Below, in pieces: positions 54,720 through 64,000 of a stretch of DNA of 64,000 bases. Positions within the stretch are counted from its first letter, which is position 1; the number at the start of each line of letters is the position of its first letter. The position numbers and the translations under genes were made by a program. Origin of the DNA: Torymus aiolomorphi (lineage: Eukaryota > Arthropoda > Insecta > Hymenoptera > Torymidae). The stretch lies in NCBI GenBank assembly GCA_036365515.1, contig CM070875.1, positions 90,057,128 through 90,121,127 on the forward strand, written 5' to 3'. The notes beneath the pieces were generated by a model. That model searched no databases. It saw nothing but the letters and a program-made list of their open reading frames with translations, and was not told where the DNA came from.

Positions 54720-55803
54720 ATGGAAAATATTGCACTAATGGTATGTCGCAATTGCAACACTTATGATGAAATTGTTGATTTGCATGAAAACATCGATAAT
54801 AGAAATTGTGATAAAAACATACATTCTTATTCAAATTATGAAGAATTACATGCTAAGAATGATCAGAGCAATGTAATTCAAAACATTGCAAATAAAGAAT
54901 TGCAATTACAGGAATCAAGTGGAAAACGGAAACTTAGAAAAGATATGATTGCAAAACAGAAAATTAAAGAAGCAATTACAAAAAGAGAATCACGAAAAAA
55001 TGCCAGACCAAACAAAAATTATCGGAGGCAAATAGAATCAAAAAACGCCGTAAAAATTCAAATAACGACGATCAAGTTATTAGAAAAAGAAACTTCCGAA
55101 AAGATGCCCCTATCGAGCACAAGGAAAAAGAGGCATTGTGTAAAAAAGAGATGCGAAAAAATGCCACTGCCTAGCAGAAAGTAAAAGAAGAATCGCGTAA
55201 AAGTGCCACTACCAAGAAGAAAGTAAAAGAAGCGTTGCCGAAGAAAGACTGACGTAAAAACAATGATAAAGAAAATCAATTAAAAGAATCGAATAGTAGT
55301 GTAAATCAACGTGAAAATTCAAATAAAGACAATGAAGTTATTAGAAAAAGAATCTTCCGCAAAAAGCCACTGTCGAGCACAACAAAAAAGAAGCATTACG
55401 TTAAAAAGAATCGCGTAAAAATGACACTACCGAGAAGAAAATAAAAGAAGCATTGCGGAAAAACAATAATAGAGAAAATCAATTAAAAGAATCGAATAGT
55501 AGCGAAAATGAACGTGAAAATTCGAATAAAGGCAATGAAGTTATTAGAAAAAGAATCTTCCGAAAAAAGCCACTATCGAGCACAAAGAAAAAGAAGCATT
55601 GCGTAAAAAAGATTCGCGTAAAAATGCCACTACCGAGAAGAAAGTAAAAGAAGCATTACGGAAAAAAGACTTACGTAAAAAAAATAGAGAAAATCAATTA
55701 AAAGAATTGAATAGTGGCGAAAATCAACATAAAAATTTAGAACATAATTGTACTACAGATGGTAACCAAATCATTCCCAATTGGAAAAAATCCACAGTAC
55801 TAT
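54720..55803 (+). pseudogene. Lysine-rich repeated N-terminal region of Helitron copy 3
   Basis: From the ATG at 54720 (MENIALMVCRNCNTYDEIVD) the frame is open for 154 codons, then continues in shifting frames to 55803. The product is extremely rich in Lys, Glu, Asn and Arg. DNA units repeat at about 55075, 55336 and 55540 (GTTATTAGAAAAAGAA-CTTC, then CTATCGAGCACAA, AAAGAAGCATTGCG and GAAAATCAATTAAAAGAA). Units are about 205-260 bp and encode KEALRKKDSRKNATTEKK and NRENQLKESNSSEN type blocks. Helitron N-termini often carry a basic RRKxxxxxxR region; this is an expanded version. Not translatable as it stands. Confidence 0.6.
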
Positions 55804-56256
55804 AACGTAAATTAGCGTATGTCCCTGCAAATTTACGTTCGTTCACATACGTTGGCGTACCTTCGCGTACGTTCGCATACGTTAGCGTAGGTTTTAGTTA
55901 TCATTCGAACATTTTGTACAGTAATGTAGGTAAACGTACGCGAATATATGCGAACGTACGCGAACGTACGGATACCTACAGATAGATACACGAATGTATC
56001 TGAGCGTAAGAAAACGTACTTAAATGTACCAATAATAAAAAAATGTTCCTGTAATAAGAGTAACTTTTTCAGTAAATGTACGTTCTTGTAGGTTTTTACA
56101 CGTTACTGCAAATTTCTGTAGGTTTGCGTCCATTTGAGAATGTTCACGTACGTTCGCGTACGTTTCTGTAAAAAATGTCCGAATCGTAACCAACATGTAC
56201 ACATATTTACGCAAATGTAACAGGAACGTACGGTTTATATTTCCATTGGGGTTACA
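55804..56256. repeat. GTACGTTCGCGTACG decamer array (insert)
   Basis: Degenerate decamers of the type CGTACGTTCG/CGTACGCGAA on both strands, with TACATTTCTG-like units near 56100. Unlike the flanks it has no Helitron coding trace, so it is probably an insertion (MITE or minisatellite expansion). It is related to the arrays at 34.1 kb and at the BEL flanks. Confidence 0.6.
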
Positions 56257-57290
56257 ATAAAAAATTACCAAAGTACTTCTTATGAAGTAGTAACAATTAA
56301 AAAATTCACAAGAAAGAGAAATTTATTAGAAAACTCTACTTTAGAATGTAAGTTATAAAAAAATAATACAATTAAGAAACGACGTATTGGTGCACATGAA
56401 AATATTACAGTTCAAGAAACGGTAGCAATAAAAAATGGAAAATGAGCTTTATTGCAAATAATGATTTTGACGAAAACAATATTACTAAAAATTAGTTATG
56501 AGAAATGTATGAAATATGTATATATTTTGATGCGAAACATTTTGCGTGTGAAACGAATACTGACAAATGCTCTACTAATTATTGTTATAAAGGAAAAGTT
56601 TTATTCAATAATGAAGACTCATATCCAGAACAACTAAAACAATTAATAAATAGTAACAGTAAAGAAAGCAAAACTTTTATGAATAGCATCAGAATATATA
56701 ATAATTTATTGGCATTTGCCAGTTTTGGTGCAAAATTAGTAACATTTCCTACTGTAGGACTACAAGTTTTTCGTATTTGCGGATAAAATTATCATAATTC
56801 ATATTCATTAAATCCAGAGAGGGAAAAATCATGTAAATACGGGCAACTATATTTAATAAATAATGAATTAGCAAATAACATAGTAAAAATGGTTCACTAA
56901 ACTCATTAAATAAATTAGATAGTTTAATACGTACTATCAATCCCTATTCTATGGCGTATAAAATGATGCATGAGATAGAAATGGAAGAATATAAAGAAGC
57001 AGAGAAATGTGGATTATTACCTAAAGGAGTTAAAATGTACATGGTTCGAAACAATACTGTTGATAAAAAGAATAATGGTGCTGTAACATGTAATGAAGTA
57101 GCAATAGTATATGTTGGTAAAGACCGTCTTTCTCCAAGCGAACGACATATTTGTATTTATTCTAAAAGTTTAGTTACATGTAGGATACCTATTATAAGTA
57201 AACATATAGATCCTATGATTTATCCGGTTTTGTTTCCTCGTGGCGAATGCGGTTAGCATCCTTATTTGACATGTTATGATAGAAGTGCTA
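56257..57290 (+). pseudogene. Helitron copy 3, Helitron_like_N region
   Basis: After KKFTRKRNLLENSTLECKL and a degraded stretch, the reading YEICIYFDAKHFACETNTDK (about 56505) leads to NNLLAFASFGAKLVTFPTVG, YGQLYLINNE and INPYSMAYKMMHEIEMEEY (56936), then ISKHIDPMIYPVLFPRGECG (57190-57256). This order is that of the N-terminal domain of Helitron Rep/helicase proteins. Stops at about 56444, 56784, 56898 and 57254 break it. The sequence differs clearly from copy 2, so it is another Helitron family. Confidence 0.8.
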
Positions 57291-58240
57291 AACAAAATAA
57301 AATGACTACATTACAATATTATAGTTACAAGTTAAGTGTTTGAACGAATTTTAATCCGTGCTTAAGTACTGGGAAGCTTAATAAGCAGTTTATTGTTGAC
57401 GCTTGGACAAAAATTGAAAGTTATTGACTATATTCTATAAAAAATGAGCAAGATTCTTTTAGAACGGACATGTATAAGGGTTTAATGTATTATGTTCATA
57501 ATGAAACTGCAAATGCAAATGCTCTAATAGGAAAAATGATTATTTTACCGTTTTGATTACGGGAAGTCCGTGCTATTCAACATAATTATTTAGACTCGAT
57601 GACTATATGTCAGAATTTTGGAAAATCGGTTTTATTTTTAACTATGACCTTGAATCCACAGTGGAAAAAATAGCAATCTTAATGCAAATGAAAATGCAAT
57701 CAATAGACCGATATTTCAACTTGCGTTTTTCATGAGAAAATAAATATATTAAAAGTTGAATGAACGGAAAAGAATATTTTTGGGAAAATTATTGCTTTTA
57801 TATATGTCATTGAGTTTCAAAAACGAGGATTACCACATTCATGTGCTGCTTTATTTAAACGATAAAGATAAATTCTTCAATTCTAAATTAATCGATAGTA
57901 TAGTTACTGCTGAAATTCCAGATGAGAATATGTATCCAGAATTGTACAAATTAGTTAAACAATATGATTCATGGTCCTTGTGGATATCAAAATTTAAATT
58001 CGCCCTGTATGAATGAAGATAAAAGTAAATGTACACAAAATTTTCCAAAGCAATATAATGAGGCAACAACTTTTTTTAACATTGTAAGCTATCCGGTATA
58101 CAAAAGAAGGAATGATGGTAAAAAAATTATATTTTCAAAACAAAGAATTGCAGACAATCGTTTTGTTGTGCCATACAACCCGTATTTATTACTTAAACTT
58201 CGCTGCCATACCAATATTGAAGTTTGAAATACAATTAATT
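57291..58240 (+). pseudogene. Helitron copy 3, Rep (HUH) region, broken
   Basis: Recognisable blocks: TLQYYSYKLSV, FRTDMYKGLMYYVHN, DSMTICQNFGKSVLFLTMTL followed by NPQWKK, and VIEFQKRGLPHS at about 57806-57841. At the HUH motif the first His is present, but a small deletion shifts the frame before the second His, so the nuclease site is destroyed. The following frame reads LLYLNDKDKF, VTAEIPDENMYPELYKLVKQ, and, after another shift, MIHGPCGYQNLNSPCM with Cys pairs and RFVVPYNPYLLLKL. At least six breaks. Confidence 0.8.
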
Positions 58241-59250
58241 CTATAAAATATTTATTCAAATACTTGTATAAAGGTCCCGATACTGCCATAATATGTTTAA
58301 GTAATTCGGAAAATACAATTGTAGATCATGCAGATATTTCAGTAAGTAACACTATTTCTAAATCTCATAATACCACGCATAAACTAAATTATGATGAAAT
58401 AGAACAATATGTATCTACGAGATATATATGTCCTCCAGAAGCAATGTATCGGATTTTAAAATTCAAATTACATTCTCATGTTATATATAGATTAGCTGTT
58501 CAATTTTAAAGATGAGTAACATGTATATTTTGAATCATGGTTCGGAGAAAGATAAAAATCTTGGTACAACATTAACGACATGGTTCGATTTAAATAGCAT
58601 TGACTATGATGCAAAACACTATTTATACAACGAAACTCCTAATCATTACATTTTCGATAAAAATTCAAAGACGTGGAATTGGAGAAAAAAACTTGTGGAA
58701 ACCAGTTTTAAGTAGAACGTATTTTGTCAGCCCTAAGGATCGAGAACGTTTTTGTTTGAGATTACATTTGTTACATGTTCGTGGCGCTACATGTTTTGGA
58801 GATGTAGGAACTCTTGACAATAAAATTATCGCAACATTTTATGAGACTGCTATCGCTCGGAAATTAATGAAAACAGACAATGAATTAGATATTTGTTGAA
58901 GTGAAGCAATAAATTTTCAATTTCCCAATGAATTATGTCAACTTTTTAGTTTCATTTTGATTGTCGATAATCCTATAAATGCACGAGAGTTATACGATAA
59001 ATATAAATCGTATTTCTTAAATCCAAAGTTACATGAAATAATTGCGGAAAAAATGCATTGAAATTAATTGACAGTACATTATCACTTCATGATTTTTCTA
59101 TGAAAGATTTTGGATTACCAGATATTTCAATTGAATTAATGGATTGTGATGATGACATAGATGATGACATATGTTCACATATTGTTGTTAATGAAGACGA
59201 ACTTGATAGAAGAATACGATCATTAAACGATTGTTAACATCAACTATTCA
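58241..59250 (+). pseudogene. Helitron copy 3, Rep-helicase linker, broken
   Basis: Reads KYLFKYLYKGPDTA, DEIEQYVSTRYICPPEAMYR, TTWFDLNSIDYDAKHYLYNE, SRTYFVSPKDRERFCLRLHL and LHVRGATCFGDVGTLDNK in shifting frames. These are standard blocks between Rep and helicase in Helitron proteins. Stops near 58227, 58507, 58713, 58897 and 59061. Confidence 0.75.
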
Positions 59251-59690
59251 CTGAAATAACAAAAGCGATTTTGGGTAAAAATGAAAAGAAACTATTTTTT
59301 CTTGATGGACCTAGTGGAACTCGAAAAAGTTATTTGTTAAATACATTGATCATGTTTTTACATAATAAAAATTATTCTGATTTATCAGTTGCTTGGACTG
59401 GTATTGCTGCTAATTTATTAATTAATGGAAAAACAGCGTATACTGCATTTAAATTACCACTTGAAATAAACGAACGATCAACAAGTAATGTTTCGCACAA
59501 TTCAAGGTATTATCTAGAGCAACTTTAAAAAATAATTTTAAAATTCTTTTGATTGAAGAATCTGTATACAGTGAACATAAAAAGGGCAAAGCAGGTTTTT
59601 TAAGAAAAAATTGAAATGAAATGACAACTATTTATACTAAAATTATAGTCTACGAAGAAATATTTTATAACGTCTAATGTTTTATTTATT
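59251..59690 (+). pseudogene. Helitron copy 3, truncated helicase
   Basis: Starts with the helicase N-terminus: KKLFFLDGPSGTRKSYLLNT, where the Walker A glycine before Lys is Arg (GTRKS). SVAWTGIAANLLINGKTAYT and FKLPLEI follow. After a frameshift near 59505, SRATLKNNFKILLIEES corresponds to the region around Walker B, but the DEA motif is not preserved. Homology ends by about 59690, so two thirds of the helicase and the 3' end are missing. Confidence 0.75.
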
Positions 59691-59739
59691 TGTTTCAATT
59701 TTTTAAATAATAATAAAACTTAATATCAAGTAGTACTAT

Positions 59740-60149
59740 AAACGGCAGCAACTACACATGGAAACGTGTAGGTAGTGCATAAAAATTAGATACGCAAAAT
59801 TTCATTTTGTTCTCATATTCAAAAAATAAGAATAAAACATATTCTTTACATATTTATTACAAATGTGTATATATTACTATAAATTGTAGCAACTACATAA
59901 GAGAAGAGCAAGTAGCCCTTAAAATAATTTGTTATTATTAGTATATTTAATAAGCTACATTTAAAGATAAAAATAAAAATCAGTTATTATAACGAATTTT
60001 AATAATAGAAAGTAAAATTGCAGCAACTACACGTAAAGGTAAGTAAGTAGCGCATAAAATAATTGGTTATTATTAGTATATTTAATAAGGTACATATAAA
60101 GATAAAAATGAAAATAAAAATCAGTAATGATAACGAATTTGAAAATAGC
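59740..60149. repeat. About 135-bp AT-rich tandem repeats, first block
   Basis: Units contain AAAATTGCAGCAACTACAC, GTAAGTAGC-CATAAAATAAT, TGGTTATTATTAGTATATTT and AATAAGGTACAT-TAAAGAT, then AAAAATCAGT-AT-ATAACG. Copies start near 59745, 59880 and 60005; more follow after the MITE. Confidence 0.7.
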
Positions 60150-60733
60150 CCTATAAAAAAAATCAGCTGATAAATTAGATGATTTGTCAGATAATTTATC
60201 AGCTGATTTCTCACGTCAAAATATCTCCTGAGATTCTGCCCGGTTGCTGCCAAAAGCTTACGTAAATTAAAAATCATCTTCTTCAGTATTAGAAATTGTC
60301 TGTCAGGATCTTTTACTCCCATATGAGTTCAAAAATACACGTTTGGAAGCATTTTGCATAATTTTTCAAATTTTACAAATTTTGTACATGAGATATCAGC
60401 TGAGAAATCAACTGTAAAATCAGGTGATTTCTCGGTGAGATCTCAGGTAATTTTTCATCGGATTTGTCAGCTGATTTTTCAGCTGATATCTCATGTACAA
60501 AATTTTTAAAAATAACAAAAATGTGCAAAATGCTTCCAAACGTGCATTTTGGAACTCATCTGGGGAGTAAACATCCTGATAGGCAATTTCCAATACTGAA
60601 GAAGTTGATCTTTAATTTACGTAAGCTTTTGGCATCATCCGAGCAGAATCTCAGATAAGATTTTGGGATGATAAATCAGCTGATAAATCATTTGACAAAT
60701 CACCTGATTTATCAGCTGATTTGTTTTTGTAGG
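60150..60733. mobile_element. CAGCTGAT-rich foldback MITE (584 bp)
   Basis: Ends CCTATAAAAA / TTTTTGTAGG with TIRs of about 40 bp (AATCAGCTGATAAAT, GATGATTTGTC). The whole element folds back on itself, since AAACGTG-ATTTT-GAACTCAT and TTAATTTACGTAAGCTTTTG also occur inverted. TCAGCTGAT occurs many times near the ends. It interrupts the 135-bp repeat array, whose other units give an approximate empty site. Target duplication not resolved. Confidence 0.75.
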
Positions 60734-60990
60734 AAGAAAGTAAAATTGCAGCATCTACACGCAAAAATAGGTAGCACCTAAAATAATTGGTTATTATTAG
60801 CATAATTAATAAGGTACATTTAAAGATAAAGATAAAAATAAAAATCTGTTATGGTAACGAATTTTAATACTAGAAAGTATTGTAAAATTGCAGCAATTAC
60901 ATGCAAAAGCGCGTAAGTAGCTCATATAATAATTGGTTATTATACAAATATTTAATGAAGTATATCAAAATAATATATTTAATAAGTGTA
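60734..60990. repeat. About 135-bp tandem repeats, second block
   Basis: Two more units (from about 60735 and 60873) of the array interrupted by the MITE. Confidence 0.7.
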
Positions 60991-61505
60991 TAATAGGTAA
61001 ATCTAAAGTATATTCATTGTCTAAAGAATTTCAAAAAATTTTAATGCGAGCAATATGATAGTCTCAACTTCATATAAACGCAGAGAGCAATTTTTTGAAA
61101 TAAGCAAACAATTATACTAAACATGGTTACTCATCATTCATTTAAGTTTTTATTACTCAAGCCATTAATTAACTCGTTACTTAACCCATACCTTAACTCG
61201 TCATTTTTAACCCTTTTCTTAAACCTTTTCTTCATACTTTTTTAACGCTTTTTAAACTTTTTTTAACCCCTTTTTCAACCATTTTTAAAACCCTTTTTAA
61301 CCTTTCTTTTAAACCCTTCTTAGCCCTTTTTTATCGCTTTACTTAACTATTTACATAACCCTTTTTTAACCCTTTACTTAACCCTTTATTTAACCCTTTA
61401 CTTAACCCATTATATAAATGAACTACTGAGTAAAGATGGGCGGCCGGATGGAGGGACGGACGGCCAGACGGACGGACATTTTGGTTTTTTAATATATAGT
61501 AGATT
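60991..61505. repeat. TTTAACCC degenerate minisatellite
   Basis: From about 61140 to 61410 the sequence is dominated by AACCCTTT-A-TT units such as TTAACCCTTTACTTAACCC. It is not the insect telomere repeat (TTAGG/CCTAA) and shows no uniform period. A GGACGGACGGCCAGACGG stretch follows near 61450-61480. Confidence 0.65.
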
Positions 61506-61950
61506 ATTATTTTATATATTATACAGAAAAAACTTCTATACTTGCCTTATTTTATACTTTCGTAGAAAGTTTTATTTTAACAGTAATATTATTTGTACAG
61601 TCATGAAAAAAATTATTATCATTTGTAGAGAGTGTTTATTGAATAGATGAGACTAGAAGAAATAAAGGGACTAGACAAATCGTGTTGTTAGAGCGTACTT
61701 AAAAAATTAGTTTTTAAAAAACGTTGATTGTTTTAAAAAAATATTTAAGCTCTCATTAAAGTTTTTGGTACTCGGCTGGACGGATGCTGATAGAGTGGGA
61801 GAGAGGAAGAGAGTGTGAGAGGGGGAAGAAAGGGAGGGAGGTAGAGAGAGTGCGACAGACGGGGGACAAATAGATGGACGCAGAGAGATAACAAACATAC
61901 TTGCCTTAATGTATACTTTCGTAGAAATTTTAATAATATCCTAATTAATA
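61506..61950. repeat. Dispersed repeat, copy at 61.5 kb
   Basis: Matches 5560-6058: AGAAAAAACTTCTATACTTG, TTCGTAGAAAGTTTTA, TTTGTACAGTCATGAAAAAA, GTTTATTGAATAGATGAGAC, AAGTTTTTGGTACTCGGC-GGACGG and the GA-rich tract. A further partial unit starts at about 61898 (ACTTGCCTTAATGTATACTT) and is cut by the next element. Confidence 0.75.
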
Positions 61951-63101
61951 AAAAAAACCGCTGCCAATTCATTGGCAAGATGCTTCCTCAAACTAATTTA
62001 TCGATTCCATTTTTTAAATTTGAAAAACAAAAGTAAATTTTACACAACAAAACTTTATTAATAAATAAAACTGTTTTCTTTGTGGTTCTTTGTTGTTTGT
62101 TAAACAATTTGACTGAATATAAAAAATATCTTTTTTGTTTTTTCATTTATGTATCCTATACAAACAATTAATTATTGTTATAAAAATTTTAAAGAAATAC
62201 ATTAGTTTGAGAAGGAAAAGTATGTATTGGCAATAATCTAATAAATATTTGTTTTAAAACAGGTATTTAACTACTATCCTGCTCGACTTAGTGGTTTAAA
62301 GTTAATCCATCATTGTAACAATCATACAAATATAATAACTAAGTTATACTTCTTAACAAAAGACTATAAATCGTTTTGAAATTTAATAAAGAGGTAGTTT
62401 TTTTCATATTTAAGAATCGATATTTTTATGAAATATTTTTATGAAATTTTTACGAAATTCATATTTTGAAAATCTATTATTATCGTTGCCCTAGTACACG
62501 TTGCCGCGGGACTCAATCTGATATACTTTCTGGGGGATATGCCCTAGTACACAATAATTATTTTATTTATATATGATATACAAATTAAATAGAACTATTG
62601 CATATTTTGCTCTAAAACTTTATATTTGTGTTTCGGGGCTAATTTGGAATGAGTAAAAAAATTTTGACCAACATAACCTCTTGAAATCTTAACACAATGT
62701 TGTACTCGATAAGTGTAATAAGTGGTAAAAATTTTGAGTCAATCAATCTAATATTTTTTTTTAAAATGCAAATATAAGAAATTTATAAAAAAAATTTAAC
62801 CTCAAATATCTGGTCACAACGGTCAGATTTTTTTCGGCAAAGGACTGAATCCTTAGATATAAAAAGCTAATTCTTTGCCAAATTTCAAAACGATTCATTG
62901 ACTTTTACTCCTGATATTTTTAAGGGGGTGTTAAACCCATTTCTGCGATTTTATCGACCCCTAGGTCGATAATGTAGAAAATATATTTGCCATCCATCAT
63001 CACTAGCGCCATCTTACGAAAATCGTGATTGATTTAAATGTAGATGGCGCTAGAGATGCCAATAGCATAGAATGGAGTTACTGTAATTTGCCCTTTCGAT
63101 T

Positions 63102-63798
63102 CCCTACTGAAAAAGTGCAGCTGATCATCAGCTGATTTTCACACGAAGATTTATCGTTTAAAATTTATTTATTATTAATTATTGTGATTTATTATTATAA
63201 AGTCCTATCATGGTTCATTTACTTGAATCTACGATTAATTAATGTGTTCGAAGAAATGTCGAAAAATGTAGATGCTGACTAAGAAGTTTGGAATTATTTG
63301 TTACAATTTAGGAATGTAACATTACTAACAATAATAAATCATAATAATTAATAAGAAATGAAAATATCAACAGGATTTTCAGGTCAAAATCAGCTGATAA
63401 TAAGATGATAATCACCTACAGTCACCTTATAGCTACCCGATTCTCAGATGATTATCAGCTGATATGCACCTGAAAATCATGTTGATATTTTCATTTATTA
63501 TTTATAATTATTATTATTAATTATTGTTAGTAATGTTACATTCATAAATTGTAACAAATAATTCAAAACTTCTTACATTTTTCTACATTTTTCGACATTT
63601 TTTCGAACACATTAATTAATCGTAGATTCAAGTAAATGAACCATGATAGTACTTTATAATAATAAATCACAATAATTAATAATAAATAAATTTTAAACGA
63701 TAAATTTTCATATGAAAATCAGATGATAATCAGGTGCCGTTTTGGCACGATTATCACCTGATTATCAGCTGACAATCAGCTGCACTTTTTCAGTAGGG
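63102..63798. mobile_element. CAGCTGAT-rich foldback MITE (697 bp)
   Basis: Ends CCCTACTGAAAAAGTGCAGC and its exact inverse, with CAGCTGAT-type motifs repeated next to both ends. Nearly the whole element is a palindrome (ATGGTTCATTTACTTGAATC / GATTCAAGTAAATGAACCAT and AATGAAAATATCAACA / TGTTGATATTTTCATT). No ORF. Similar in design to 60150-60733. The flanks (gatt / ttgt) show no certain target duplication. Confidence 0.8.
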
Positions 63799-64000
63799 TT
63801 GTGCTCCTCAAACGCATTTTTATTATAATTTTGCGCATTTTGCCTATACAGACGCATTTTTTATTTTTAATAATTTTCCGTATTTCGCATATGAGGCGTT
63901 TCACGTCAGCTCTTCAGGCGCGGCGCGCGAGCGCGAAATCATGCTGTTTTCAGCTTATGTTTGAAGGGCTAAGATGTATCTAAAAAAAATAATCCCCAAG
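63799..64000. other. Unassigned end of the window
   Basis: Repeats of ACGCATTTTT near 63812 and 63851 and a GC-rich GGCGCGGCGCGCGAGCGCG stretch. No gene supported. Confidence 0.4.

Larger units (their letters stand above)
61958..64000 (+). mobile_element. Hairpin-ended element, copy C (5' end; right end not seen)
   Basis: After TTAATAAAAAAA the sequence CCGCTGCCAATTCATTGGCA appears, as in copies A and B, then GATGCTTCCTCAAACTAATT. The interior shares phrases with the other copies (ACCTCAAATATCTG; CAAAACGATTCATTGACTTTTACT). It contains another foldback MITE (63102-63798) and a small inverted repeat (TAGCGCCATCTT / AGATGGCGCTA, 63003-63056). No terminal hairpin is seen before the window ends, so the right boundary is open, possibly earlier than 64000. 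Confidence 0.55.

Noticed and set aside
61110..61425. TTTAACCC repeats as a telomere
   Set aside because: They are irregular and differ from the insect TTAGG/CCTAA repeat, and they lie inside other repeats.

Overview
The window looks like AT-rich, repeat-dense chromatin of an arthropod, most likely an insect. The element types (Helitrons, Ty3/gypsy and BEL/Pao LTR retrotransposons, a LINE with a PHD-finger ORF1, pogo-, piggyBac- and Kolobok-like DNA transposons, foldback MITEs) and the lack of prokaryotic gene organisation support this; the species cannot be read from the sequence. Almost everything recognisable is a transposable element. The only hint of a host gene is a short MBT-domain-like fragment at 6677-6934 (minus).

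Layout. 1-3545: a broken Helitron helicase split by a 5'-truncated LINE, with an acidic two-repeat ORF and a repeat-rich tail. 3550-5072: a GC-rich tandem repeat and a long-TIR DNA element. 5073-8440: mostly unassigned AT-rich DNA, a repeat shared with 61.5 kb, the MBT-like fragment and a CCTCCGCGT minisatellite. 8470-24878: a second Helitron (Rep plus PIF1-type helicase) interrupted by a 2.2 kb hairpin-ended element (10095-12291) and a 9.5 kb Ty3/gypsy element on the minus strand (14732-24266, TSD GTAT). 24888-30345: a nearly full-length LINE on the minus strand. 30585-31983: a solo LTR (TSD ATTT). 32036-33997: a piggyBac-like foldback element flanked by TTAA, with a smaller MITE in one arm.

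34948-54147 is a BEL/Pao retrotransposon (TSD ACAGT), strongly deleted and inflated by nested insertions. Its left LTR is split by a pogo-like composite (35087-41888), which carries a Kolobok/Mutator-like transposon (38044-41609) with an uninterrupted 579-codon transposase, perfect 18-bp TIRs and TTAA flanks. Its pol region is replaced by a giant inverted-repeat element (about 43250-50183) that encodes a broken pogo-type transposase and contains a second copy of the hairpin-ended element. 54240-59690 is a third, different Helitron with a Ulp1-like protease-like region and a lysine-rich repeat region. 59690-64000 holds tandem repeats, two CAGCTGAT-rich foldback MITEs and a third 5' end of the hairpin-ended family.

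Because several loci occur twice (palindrome arms, two LTRs, two pogo copies), empty target sites can be read inside the window. These give exact boundaries and a relative order of insertion. The best candidates for something little described are the hairpin-ended poly(A)-targeting family (three copies), the intact TTAA-flanked transposase element, and the large DNA element whose TIR arms consist of about 616-bp tandem repeats.
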